Of a stretch of DNA of 64,000 nt, positions 57,226-64,000 are shown in pieces. Origin of the DNA: Acidobacteriota bacterium (GTDB lineage: Bacteria > Acidobacteriota > Terriglobia > Acidiferrales > UBA7541); assembly GCA_003154775.1 (NCBI GenBank), contig PMES01000148.1:1-64000 (forward strand), given 5' to 3'. The position numbers and the translations under genes were made by a program. The notes under the pieces were generated by a model. That model had not been told where the DNA came from and did not search any database. It worked only from the letters and a program-made list of their open reading frames with translations. Position 1 is the first letter of the stretch. Each line of letters opens with the position of its first letter.

Positions 57226-58641
57226 TCATTGGCCGACCGTCAGATCGCTCGCGCCTTCATAGCGGCGCGATCCCGTGCCATCCCAGAAGATCCGGCTGTT
57301 CTGGAATGCCTTGGGAGGCACCAGCCGCGAGAAAAACACCTGCAAGCCGTCCCGCGACCATTCCGCGGAACGTCCCCAGGTGTCCGTCGGGCACAGCACC
57401 ACACGCCGCTTCGCGCGTATCTCATACAGGAAAAACGAAGCATTCAGCCCTATGGAATCCACTGGAGTTCCGGCCGGCGCGTTTGTGTAATACGCCGAAA
57501 TCAGCAGCAGACCGGAATTGAGAGGATGCACCCGCAGCGTATCGCTGTTCATGACCTGAAAAGTCTCGCCGTAGATCTCCTTCAGCGGGATCGTCTGCGC
57601 GGGTTTATCCTCGCTGATCCAATAGGCATTCTGCAGGTCCGTCGCGAGCACCGTTGTCGCGCTCGCCCAGCCCTGCAGCGCCACAACATTTTCCGGATAA
57701 AACACCGCTGCTTTCTCCGGCGCGCCCGCGGGAAAAGTCCACACCTGCCACTTCTGGTCCTGAAAGTTCAGAAACGCGACGCGCGAATCATTCGGCGACC
57801 AGAACGCCTGCCGCACATTGCCATGCAGCAAATCTTTCGCGCGGCCGGAATCCCAATCGTAGAGCACAATCGTGCGCTCCGGCCCGGTCTTGGAATCCGA
57901 TCTCGTGTACAGCAGCTTTTTCCCGTCATGCGAAAGAGACATCGCCGCGCCGGACGCCGCCACCGTCCTCTTGATTGCGCCGCGGCTCAGGATCACGCGC
58001 CCCGCGGCATCGAGATACGCAACCGCCACCGGTGGCTTGAAGTTGGTTATGGGCTCGAGGACCGTCTTCTTGTCTTTATCTTTATCCTTGTCCTTATCCT
58101 TGTCTTTGTCCTTCGCGTCCGGATTGTCGTCTGGATTAAGCTGATTCTTCTTGCGAAATTCCGGAAATTGTTCGGGCATGCTCTGGCCGCAGCCATTCAG
58201 CGTGCCGATCTGCGCGTGGTCCACGACGACGCGAAAGGTGTACTTGATCTCCGCCGCCGCGTCCGAACACGCTTCCCGAAAGAGTTTCACGCTCACATCC
58301 GCGCCCGTGGCCGTGTCTTTCGCATGGTACGTCCAGGCTTTCCCGGGATCATCGGCCGAAGTTTCGCCCGGGTCCAGCACGATGGGCGGGTAGTTTGCGC
58401 GATCCAGGCGTTCCGGACCCTTCATGCCTAGGCGAAGACTCCAGACAGGCTCGTTGCCATGAGCGATCACCAGGATTGGATAGTGTTTGGAAACCGGCGC
58501 GGCTGGCACCGGCACCGTGTCCGGAGCTTTCGGGGGAGTTTTTGCCGCAGGCTGTTGAGCGGGCGCCTGGGCCAGAAGCGCTCCATCTGGGGCGGTCAAA
58601 TGGAAAAGCGCGAAAGCCAAAGCAAAAAGAAAGATGCGCAC
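57226..58641 (-). CDS. secreted TolB/PD40-like beta-propeller protein with N-terminal COG3650-like domain
   Basis: About 471 residues from GTG 58641 (GAGGA upstream; ATG 58662 is an alternative). A signal peptide (IFLFALAFALFHLTAPDGALLAQ) and a Pro/Ala linker lead into HGNEPVWSLRLGMKG ... FREACSDAAAEIKYTFRVVV ... IGTLNGCGQS, resembling the COG3650/lysozyme-inhibitor-like 'GxEPFW ... C-D ... L-x-GC' domain. Then comes a (KD)n run, encoded at about 58068-58114, and a beta-propeller with PD40/WD-type repeats (MSLSHDGKKLLYTRSD, AFWSPNDSRVAFLNF, WSRDGLQVFFSRL). Probably periplasmic. Function unknown. Confidence 0.66.
   Translation of the reverse strand: MRIFLFALAFALFHLTAPDGALLAQAPAQQPAAKTPPKAPDTVPVPAAPVSKHYPILVIAHGNEPVWSLRLGMKGPERLDRANYPPIVLDPGETSADDPGKAWTYHAKDTATGADVSVKLFREACSDAAAEIKYTFRVVVDHAQIGTLNGCGQSMPEQFPEFRKKNQLNPDDNPDAKDKDKDKDKDKDKDKKTVLEPITNFKPPVAVAYLDAAGRVILSRGAIKRTVAASGAAMSLSHDGKKLLYTRSDSKTGPERTIVLYDWDSGRAKDLLHGNVRQAFWSPNDSRVAFLNFQDQKWQVWTFPAGAPEKAAVFYPENVVALQGWASATTVLATDLQNAYWISEDKPAQTIPLKEIYGETFQVMNSDTLRVHPLNSGLLLISAYYTNAPAGTPVDSIGLNASFFLYEIRAKRRVVLCPTDTWGRSAEWSRDGLQVFFSRLVPPKAFQNSRIFWDGTGSRRYEGASDLTVGQ
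58068..58114. repeat. hexanucleotide-type tandem repeat encoding (Lys-Asp)n
   Basis: On the minus strand the codons alternate GAC/GAT and AAG/AAA for about eight Asp-Lys pairs within the beta-propeller protein gene. Such a microsatellite-like tract can vary in length by slippage in 6-bp steps without breaking the frame. Confidence 0.7.
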
Positions 58642-58875
58642 GTGAACCGTCCTCGGAACCATCGTCACACGCAAAAAACCGACGGCACAGCATACATCGA
58701 CGAAATTAGAACAGAGCCAGGATGCACGGCGCAAGCGAAAGAAATCGCGTGCAGCCCAAGAGAAACAGCCCTGAAAGTACCCCTAACCGGAGATTGACCA
58801 TTACCCGGGCCTCTGCAAAAGATCTTGACAAGGCGAAGAAAAAGCGAAATACTGGGCACCGCTTCGAGATGAGCT

Positions 58876-60141
58876 ATGTCCCCAGTTCTTCCCCAGTCGG
58901 CGCCAATCTTCACCACCCGGCGCCGCCCCGTTCGTCGCCCCGCTGTTTCCTTCCTTCCTTTTAGCCCTGTTGAACCAAACCCAAGACCAGAGGCCGGCGC
59001 CCTTGCCCAGGGTGAACCCGGCGGGTGCAAGGGAAATCTGGACAGCCCTACGGCGGATTGCCCCCCGCCTCAGCTCCAGATTCCCCGTGCGCCACTGGTG
59101 GGCATTGCTCGCCTCGCTGCGCAATCGGCGGCGGCGGAAACGAAACGCCAGTCGGCGGAGAAGCCGGAGTATTTTCTGCTGCCGGTGAAATCCATCCTCA
59201 ACCGCTGCGATTCCAACCGCGTGCCCTTTGAATGGACCATCAATCCCTACCGGGGTTGCGAGTTTGCCTGCAAGTATTGCTACGCGCGGTACACCCACGA
59301 ATACATGGAAATCGATGGCGGGGACTTCGAGAAGAAGATTTTCATGAAACAGGATGCCGCCGCGCTGCTGGCGCGCGACGTCTCGCAAAAGTATTCCTAC
59401 GAATCGAAAGCTTTGGGTTACACGAAAGCCGAACACATCGCCATCGGCACGGCCACCGACCCCTACCAGCCCGCGGAGCGTGAGTATGGCGTCACGCGCG
59501 CCTGCCTGGAAGAACTGGCGAAGCGCGACGGTTTGAGCATCTCCGTCATCACCAAGTCCAACCAGATTGTGCGCGACATCGACATCCTGAAGGTCATCGC
59601 CTCCAAATCCGCTTTGGCGATCAACATCACGGTCACGACGCTGAAGCCGCGCCTGGCTCACCTGCTGGAGCCGTGCGCCCCGCGGCCCGATTTGCGACTC
59701 AGCGCGATGAAGGAATTGCGCGAGGCGGGATTGCATGTGGGTGTATCGGCTTCGCCGGTGCTTCCAGGGATCACGGACGGCGAAGGGGAATTGGAGCGCG
59801 TCGCGGAAGCGGCAAAAGCGGCGGGCGCGGAGTGGTTCTTTTCTGGCGTGCTGTTCCTGATGCCCGCGTCGGCGAAGCAGTTCCTGCCGTTCGTGCGCGA
59901 GAAATTCCCGGGGCTGGCCAAACAATACGACGATTGGTACCGCCGCAACGGCTATGCCCCCGAGGAGTACCGGCGCAAGGTTTCCGAGCGCGTCCTGCGC
60001 ATCCGTCAGAAATGCGGATTCGCGGCGAGGCCATGGGAAGGCATTCGTCCCACGGCAGGGCGCGCGCAGTTAACGCTCGGTTGGGATGCCGTGGCGATCA
60101 GCGGGGAATTGGAGCGCACGCGATCGTGCGCCGCAGGATAG
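58876..60141 (+). CDS. radical SAM protein of the PA0069/SplB-like family
   Basis: 421 residues. The [4Fe-4S]-SAM motif is C128-x3-C132-x2-C135 in NPYRGCEFACKYCYARYTHEYM, and the flanking EWTINPYRGC and GTATDPYQPAEREYGVTR are characteristic of the PA0069-type radical SAM family, related to spore photoproduct lyase. The C-terminal half completes the barrel (ITVTTLKPRLAHLLEP, GVSASPVLPGITD). The first ~75 residues are low-complexity, so translation may begin further downstream. The reaction is unknown; DNA-related roles are suggested for some relatives. Convergent with lysC. Confidence 0.89.
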   Translation: MSPVLPQSAPIFTTRRRPVRRPAVSFLPFSPVEPNPRPEAGALAQGEPGGCKGNLDSPTADCPPPQLQIPRAPLVGIARLAAQSAAAETKRQSAEKPEYFLLPVKSILNRCDSNRVPFEWTINPYRGCEFACKYCYARYTHEYMEIDGGDFEKKIFMKQDAAALLARDVSQKYSYESKALGYTKAEHIAIGTATDPYQPAEREYGVTRACLEELAKRDGLSISVITKSNQIVRDIDILKVIASKSALAINITVTTLKPRLAHLLEPCAPRPDLRLSAMKELREAGLHVGVSASPVLPGITDGEGELERVAEAAKAAGAEWFFSGVLFLMPASAKQFLPFVREKFPGLAKQYDDWYRRNGYAPEEYRRKVSERVLRIRQKCGFAARPWEGIRPTAGRAQLTLGWDAVAISGELERTRSCAAG

Positions 60142-60144
60142 GCC

Positions 60145-60175
60145 GCCGGCCAACTGCGGCACTCAACTGGCCGGC
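60145..60175. terminator. 8-bp inverted repeat at the junction of convergent genes
   Basis: GCCGGCCA (60145-60152) and TGGCCGGC (60168-60175) flank the stop codon of the aspartate kinase gene, just after the radical SAM gene. No T-run follows. Possible bidirectional terminator. Confidence 0.3.
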
Positions 60176-61584
60176 CCGTCCAGGCCAAATTCGCGGTGGG
60201 CTGTCAGCAGAGCCGTTTTCACATCTTTTTCTTCAATCACGAAGGAAATGTTGGATTCCGACGAACCCTGCGCGATGGCGATGATGTTCACATTCTGATT
60301 GCCGAGCAGGCTAAAGGTTTTCCCCGCGATGCCGGGGATGCCGCGCATGTTTTCGCCGACAACGGCAACGATGGCGATGGTGGGATCCACGTTGATGTGT
60401 TCCACCTTTTGATGAGCCAGGTCCTGGGAGAACTCCTTGCGCAGCGCTTCCACGGTGCGTTGCGCGTCCGCGGAGGAGACGATGAAGCAAATATCGTTTT
60501 GTGAAGACGATTGCGAAATCAGCAACACGTTGGCGCGCACATCCGCCGTCGTCGAAAACGTGCGCCCCACCACGTCCGGCAGGCCGACAATGCCGGGGCC
60601 CCCAAGACTGATCAGCGTCACATCGCGGATCGCGGTCAGCGCCTTCACGCCGCCTCCCGTGCTTTGCCCTTCCGGAGTGATTTTCGTGCCCAGTCGCTCG
60701 GGGGCGTAGCTGTTGCGGATCCACACGGGGATCGCCGCTTGCACCACGGGCTTCAATGTTTTCGGATGCAGGACTTTCGCGCCGAAATAAGCAAGTTCCG
60801 CGGCTTCGCGATAGGAAATGACCGGAATGGTGCGGGCCTGTGGCACCAGGCGCGGGTCGGCCGTCAGCACACCGTCCACATCCGTCCAGATAATCACTTC
60901 CTCAGCGTCCAGGGCCGCGCCGAGAATCGTCGCGGAATAGTCGGAGCCGCCGCGACCTAACGTGGTGAGCTGTCCGGCGGGAGTGGCGCCGATGAAGCCG
61001 GTGACGATGGGAACCACGCCGGCGTCAAGCAGAGGGCGCAAGCGGGCTTGCGAAGCCTCGCGCGTCAACGCCATATCCGGCTCGGCGCCGCCGTGAAACC
61101 CATCGGTGATGATCAATTGCGTGGCTTCCACGGCCTCGCTCTGCAAGCCCAGTTCGCGAACGGCCCCCGCCACCATGGGAGCCGAAAGGCGTTCGCCGAG
61201 ACTCGAGATGGCATCCAGCGCGCGCGGCGTGAGTTCGCGGAGCAGGGCCGTGCCCTCGCAGAGGCGGCGTCCCTCGGCAAAAACCTCTTCCATGCGCTGG
61301 CGAATGGGTAGCCGCAGCTCCTCGTTAGGAATAAGCGAATTCAGGGCAGCGTCGTGCTGTGCCCGAAGCTGATCGAAAACGGCGAAGGCGGCGCCATGGT
61401 CGCCAGACTGCGCGGCTTTGGCGGCTTCGATGAGGCGGTTGGTCACGCCGCTCATGGCCGAAACGACCGCGACGCAGGGCGTATTCCGTGCGGCTGCCGC
61501 GACGATTTGCGCCGCTCTGGCAATGCACGAAGCGTCGCCCACCGAGGTACCGCCAAATTTCATGACCTGTAAATGCGATTTCAT
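60163..61584 (-). CDS. lysC: aspartate kinase
   Basis: A 473-residue aspartokinase, first enzyme of the lysine/threonine/methionine pathway. The ATG at 61584 has GGAG upstream. Motifs: VMKFGGTSVGDASCI at the N-terminus, FIGATPAGQLTTLGRGGSDYSAT and the catalytic IIWTDVDGVLTADPRLVP. Two ACT domains follow (about residues 310-390 and 395-470), the usual sites of feedback by lysine or threonine. There is no fused homoserine dehydrogenase. With the methionine enzymes at the left end of the window it belongs to amino acid biosynthesis, but is not linked to them. Confidence 0.96.
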   Translation of the reverse strand: MKSHLQVMKFGGTSVGDASCIARAAQIVAAAARNTPCVAVVSAMSGVTNRLIEAAKAAQSGDHGAAFAVFDQLRAQHDAALNSLIPNEELRLPIRQRMEEVFAEGRRLCEGTALLRELTPRALDAISSLGERLSAPMVAGAVRELGLQSEAVEATQLIITDGFHGGAEPDMALTREASQARLRPLLDAGVVPIVTGFIGATPAGQLTTLGRGGSDYSATILGAALDAEEVIIWTDVDGVLTADPRLVPQARTIPVISYREAAELAYFGAKVLHPKTLKPVVQAAIPVWIRNSYAPERLGTKITPEGQSTGGGVKALTAIRDVTLISLGGPGIVGLPDVVGRTFSTTADVRANVLLISQSSSQNDICFIVSSADAQRTVEALRKEFSQDLAHQKVEHINVDPTIAIVAVVGENMRGIPGIAGKTFSLLGNQNVNIIAIAQGSSESNISFVIEEKDVKTALLTAHREFGLDGPAS

Positions 61585-61716
61585 GACACTCCGTCCGGCC
61601 GCCGATGGATTGAGCAATTTTCAGCAGAGCGCCCGGCCTTTCATTGTAAGGCTTTGCCACGGCAGGTGTGCAGGAAGGCGCACCCGCCGCAGCGTATCTG
61701 CAAAGAGAGAAAACGC

Positions 61717-62352
61717 TCAAGGAACGATGATGCGGGACTCCTCGCGCTTCAATTCCTGCGCGCCCGGGAATTGGCCGCGGAGAAATTCAATGAAGCGGCG
61801 CGAACGGGAACGCCCGCTGGTGCGCAGAATTCCCATTCGGAACAGAAACACGAGCAACTGAAAAATGTCGCCATCCTTGATGGAACCAATAGAAGCTTGC
61901 TCGGGCTGCTGCTTCGCTTCGGTGAAAAACGCGGCAAGCGAATCATAAAGTTCGTGCTGGAGAGCCGGAACGGGAGGCTGCTCGTAAACGATGCCGGCGA
62001 TGAGCGTTTTGTACGATTCGGCCAGGGCCTGAAGCGCGGCGAGGACGTCCGGATCGGTCGTGGCAGGCTGTGCCGCGCAAAATTTGGCGATGGTGAACGC
62101 CATCGCGGAAAGAAGCTGCGGCTGCCGGTGAACCATGTCCGAGGAAAGCCGGACGTCGAGGAGCGCTGCGTTCGCGGGAAGCGTGCGCGGATGCCGCTCT
62201 TCGTAGCGCTGCGCGGAAAGCAGGTAGGCGCAGTCCGCGGGGCAGTCGATGCTGACTTCACGTTCCGTGCCGCAACACACCGCGCAGATTTTTTCCGCTT
62301 TGGCTGGGCAAAAGCGGCCCGCCTTGCGTTTCTGACAAATTGGACAAGACAC
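61717..62352 (-). CDS. Cys8 N-terminal metal-binding-motif protein, unknown function
   Basis: A 211-residue protein from GTG 62352 (AGGGGA upstream). The first 45 residues carry eight cysteines (C3, C6, C15, C23, C26, C27, C37, C41) in the pattern CPxC ... FCPA ... CAVCC ... IDCPADCAYL, suitable for two zinc ions or an Fe-S cluster. The rest is helical (DPDVLAALQALAESYKTLI, LYDSLAAFFTEAKQQ, IFQLLVFLFRMGI). I know no named family; similar CxxC...CCGTxR...DCPxDCxYL starts occur in uncharacterised proteins. It follows the ABC exporter genes on the same strand with a 32-bp gap and may be co-transcribed. Confidence 0.62.
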   Translation of the reverse strand: MSCPICQKRKAGRFCPAKAEKICAVCCGTEREVSIDCPADCAYLLSAQRYEERHPRTLPANAALLDVRLSSDMVHRQPQLLSAMAFTIAKFCAAQPATTDPDVLAALQALAESYKTLIAGIVYEQPPVPALQHELYDSLAAFFTEAKQQPEQASIGSIKDGDIFQLLVFLFRMGILRTSGRSRSRRFIEFLRGQFPGAQELKREESRIIVP

Positions 62353-62384
62353 GAATGATCCCCTGGAGTGAGAAATTCAGGATA

Positions 62385-63509
62385 TCACGCCATGATGATT
62401 TTGTTGTGGAAGCGGCGGGCCGCGATGATTAGCAGGGCCGCACCCATCAGGAAAAGTATCAGGGCGTCCGACCAGAGATGCACCCAGCCGGCGCCGCGCA
62501 GGATGATGCCGCGAGTGATGTTGATGTAATAAGCGGCGGGCACAAGATAACTGAGGTAATAGAAAAACTTGGGCATCGTTTCGCGGGGAAAGATGTAACC
62601 GGAGAAAAAGATGCTCGGGAGGATGGTAAGAAACGCGAGTTGCATGGCGTGAGCCTGGGACGTGGCTTTGCTGGAAATCAGGATACCCAGCGACAACGAA
62701 ACGAAGAGGTACGGCAGCGAGAGAAACGCGAGCAGCAGGACATTGCCATGTATAGGCACGTCAAAAAGGAATCGCATCGCTACCAGCAGCATGCTCAGCT
62801 CGAAGAAACCTATCACCAGATACGGAAGCAGCTTGCCGAGCAACAGTCCCATGGGGCGGACGGGAGTGACGAAGAGCTGCTCAAGCGTGCCGCGTTCCTT
62901 TTCCCGCACGATGGAAAACGCGGTGAGAAAGGTCGTCACGTTTAACAGCAGAACCGCCACCAAACCGGGCAAAAAGAAATTGGGCGAACGCGAATCGGGA
63001 TTAAACAGAATTTTCGGGCGCATCTCCACCGGGAAAGCGGCATCGCTGTTGGCCAGGACGCGCCGCAACGATTCATCCAGTCCGATGGCGGTGGTGACAT
63101 TGATCGCCTGGCCCGCCACCGACGAATCGGAGCCGTCAATCAGCACCAGGACTTGCGCGCCGGTCTGGTGCAGCAACCGGTCGGAGTAATCCACGGGAAT
63201 CTTGACGCCCACGCGGCACTTGCCGGAAATGATCGCGTCATTCAGGTCCCGGTCGTTGTTGACATACCGGATGAGGTGGAAGGTGTCGGAATTCGTCAGC
63301 CGGTCGAGGAGTTCGCGGCTCTCGCGGTGCCCATCGGCATTGTAAACGACCGTGTTGATCTGGCGGATGTTCGTGTCGATGGCATAGCCAAGAAGGAACA
63401 TCTGCAGAATCGGAATGATCAGGGAAAAGAACAGCGTGGAGAAATCGCGGCGGATATGCAGGGATTCTTTGTAAAAGACGGCGCTGAATCCGCGGAAGAC
63501 GTTATTCAC
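62385..63509 (-). CDS. ABC-2 type transporter permease
   Basis: A 374-residue permease of the YhhJ/YbhR type. One N-terminal helix ([23 protein letters not shown]), a large extracytoplasmic domain (about residues 55-190), then five helices with the conserved [33 protein letters not shown] loop that contacts the ATPase. GTG 63509 is preceded by AGGAGG and overlaps the ATPase stop by 8 bp. Such exporters move drugs or envelope components, often with an HlyD-type adaptor, which is not in the window. Confidence 0.91.
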   Translation of the reverse strand: MNNVFRGFSAVFYKESLHIRRDFSTLFFSLIIPILQMFLLGYAIDTNIRQINTVVYNADGHRESRELLDRLTNSDTFHLIRYVNNDRDLNDAIISGKCRVGVKIPVDYSDRLLHQTGAQVLVLIDGSDSSVAGQAINVTTAIGLDESLRRVLANSDAAFPVEMRPKILFNPDSRSPNFFLPGLVAVLLLNVTTFLTAFSIVREKERGTLEQLFVTPVRPMGLLLGKLLPYLVIGFFELSMLLVAMRFLFDVPIHGNVLLLAFLSLPYLFVSLSLGILISSKATSQAHAMQLAFLTILPSIFFSGYIFPRETMPKFFYYLSYLVPAAYYINITRGIILRGAGWVHLWSDALILFLMGAALLIIAARRFHNKIIMA

Positions 63510-64000
63510 GGGAGGCCTCCTGCTGCGCCTGGTGCTTGCTGGTGAGCTCGACGAAAACATCTTCCAGGCTCGGAGCCAGCGGGCGAATCTCCGCGACGAC
63601 GATGTTTCTTTTCAGGAGTTCTTCGCGCAGCCCGTTCAGATCGTAGTGATCGTCAACCAGCGCGTGAATGGATTGCCCGTAAATGGTGGCGTTGCGCACG
63701 CCGGGAATTTCCCGCGCAAGACGCAGCGCGCGCGTTACCTGTGGCGTGGTGATCTCGATGCGCAGGGTGCCGGCGGGTTGCACATCGGGAAGCTCACGAA
63801 GCGAGTCGGGCGTCCCGTCGGCGATAAGTTTGCCGAAATAAATGTAGGCGACATGGCTGCAGCGCTCCGCTTCGTCCATGTAGTGCGTGGTGACGAAAAA
63901 GGTGATGCCATGGCCGGAGAGGTCGAAGAGCAGGTCCCAGAGCTGGCGGCGCGCCACCGGGTCAATGCCCGCCGTGGGCTCATCCAGAAAAACCAGCTTG
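63502..64000 (-). CDS. ABC transporter ATP-binding protein (3' part; continues beyond the window)
   Basis: The visible 165 residues are the C-terminal part of an ABC ATPase, in frame to the last base of the window. The Walker B/D-loop [13 protein letters not shown] is encoded at about 63958-63993, followed by the H-loop [17 protein letters not shown] and a C-terminal domain ending [13 protein letters not shown], typical of drug/lipid exporters of the CcmA/YbhF type. Walker A and the signature motif lie outside. It is translationally coupled to the permease by an 8-bp overlap. Confidence 0.92.
   Translation of the reverse strand, partial: KLVFLDEPTAGIDPVARRQLWDLLFDLSGHGITFFVTTHYMDEAERCSHVAYIYFGKLIADGTPDSLRELPDVQPAGTLRIEITTPQVTRALRLAREIPGVRNATIYGQSIHALVDDHYDLNGLREELLKRNIVVAEIRPLAPSLEDVFVELTSKHQAQQEASRE

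Noticed and set aside
1-64000. tRNA, rRNA, integrase, transposase or prophage genes
   Set aside because: None could be recognised by eye on either strand; a tRNAscan/Infernal run would be needed to exclude isolated RNA genes.

Overview
The window reads as chromosomal DNA of a GC-rich, didermic bacterium, most likely an Acidobacteriota (soil Acidobacteriia/Terriglobia type). That placement is an inference. It rests on LptD (an outer membrane with LPS), a fused homocysteine methyltransferase/MTHFR, a lipoprotein with He_PIG-type repeats, an orphan MglA GTPase, a DUF6569 (ARPP-1-like) protein and many GC-rich intergenic palindromes. There is no rRNA in the window, and I saw no tRNA, CRISPR array, integrase, transposase or complete prophage.

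Layout. 0-10 kb: RidA, cystathionine beta-synthase and a bifunctional homocysteine S-methyltransferase/MTHFR (sulfur amino acid and one-carbon metabolism), then DUF2062, a SnoaL-like protein, FabH, OsmC and a large repeat-bearing lipoprotein. 10.2-12.3 kb: an accessory-looking gap with a truncated DUF4435-like gene, an AT-rich promoter-like block, short direct repeats and a nested cruciform, plus a VOC protein. 12.3-16.4 kb: a compact hyaABCD operon for a Tat-exported, membrane-bound uptake [NiFe] hydrogenase whose small subunit carries the six-cysteine signature of O2-tolerant enzymes. 17-20.5 kb: a membrane-anchored triple-GAF GGDEF/HD-GYP protein. 20.8-26.3 kb: gltX, then a ccdA-tlpA-cyaY-dsbD-alpha-AsmA-like run in which the three functional modules of DsbD are separate genes with a frataxin between them. 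26.6-29.2 kb: a translationally coupled lipid-headgroup operon (CDP-alcohol phosphatidyltransferase with a frameshift, HAD phosphatase, PAP2/Aur1-like membrane enzyme). 29.2-33 kb: amidase and LptD.

33-45.5 kb: a loose surface-polysaccharide locus with a UDP-hexose 4-epimerase-like protein, UDP-HexNAc 6-dehydrogenase, CpsB-type PHP phosphatase, a DUF218 protein, UDP-glucuronate decarboxylase and UDP-glucose dehydrogenase (together making UDP-xylose), a polyprenyl-phosphate glycosylphosphotransferase and a GT4 glycosyltransferase. Single genes of other function (DUF3108, TauE, a flavoprotein) are interspersed. 46.4-58.7 kb: MglA, a TPR protein, YvcK, a thioredoxin-like protein, RuvA and RuvB, a metallo-beta-lactamase-fold protein, MurJ, FolK, DUF6569, a degenerate receiver and a beta-propeller protein. 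58.8-64 kb: a radical SAM protein, aspartate kinase, a Cys8 protein, and an ABC-2 exporter (permease plus an ATPase that runs off the window end).

The most distinctive signals are the O2-tolerant hydrogenase operon, the exploded DsbD module around cyaY, the coupled lipid operon, a dispersed CCCTTCG...GCTCAGGG palindrome family, a long inverted repeat just before ruvB, and a switch of strand composition near 46.3 kb that gene orientation does not explain.
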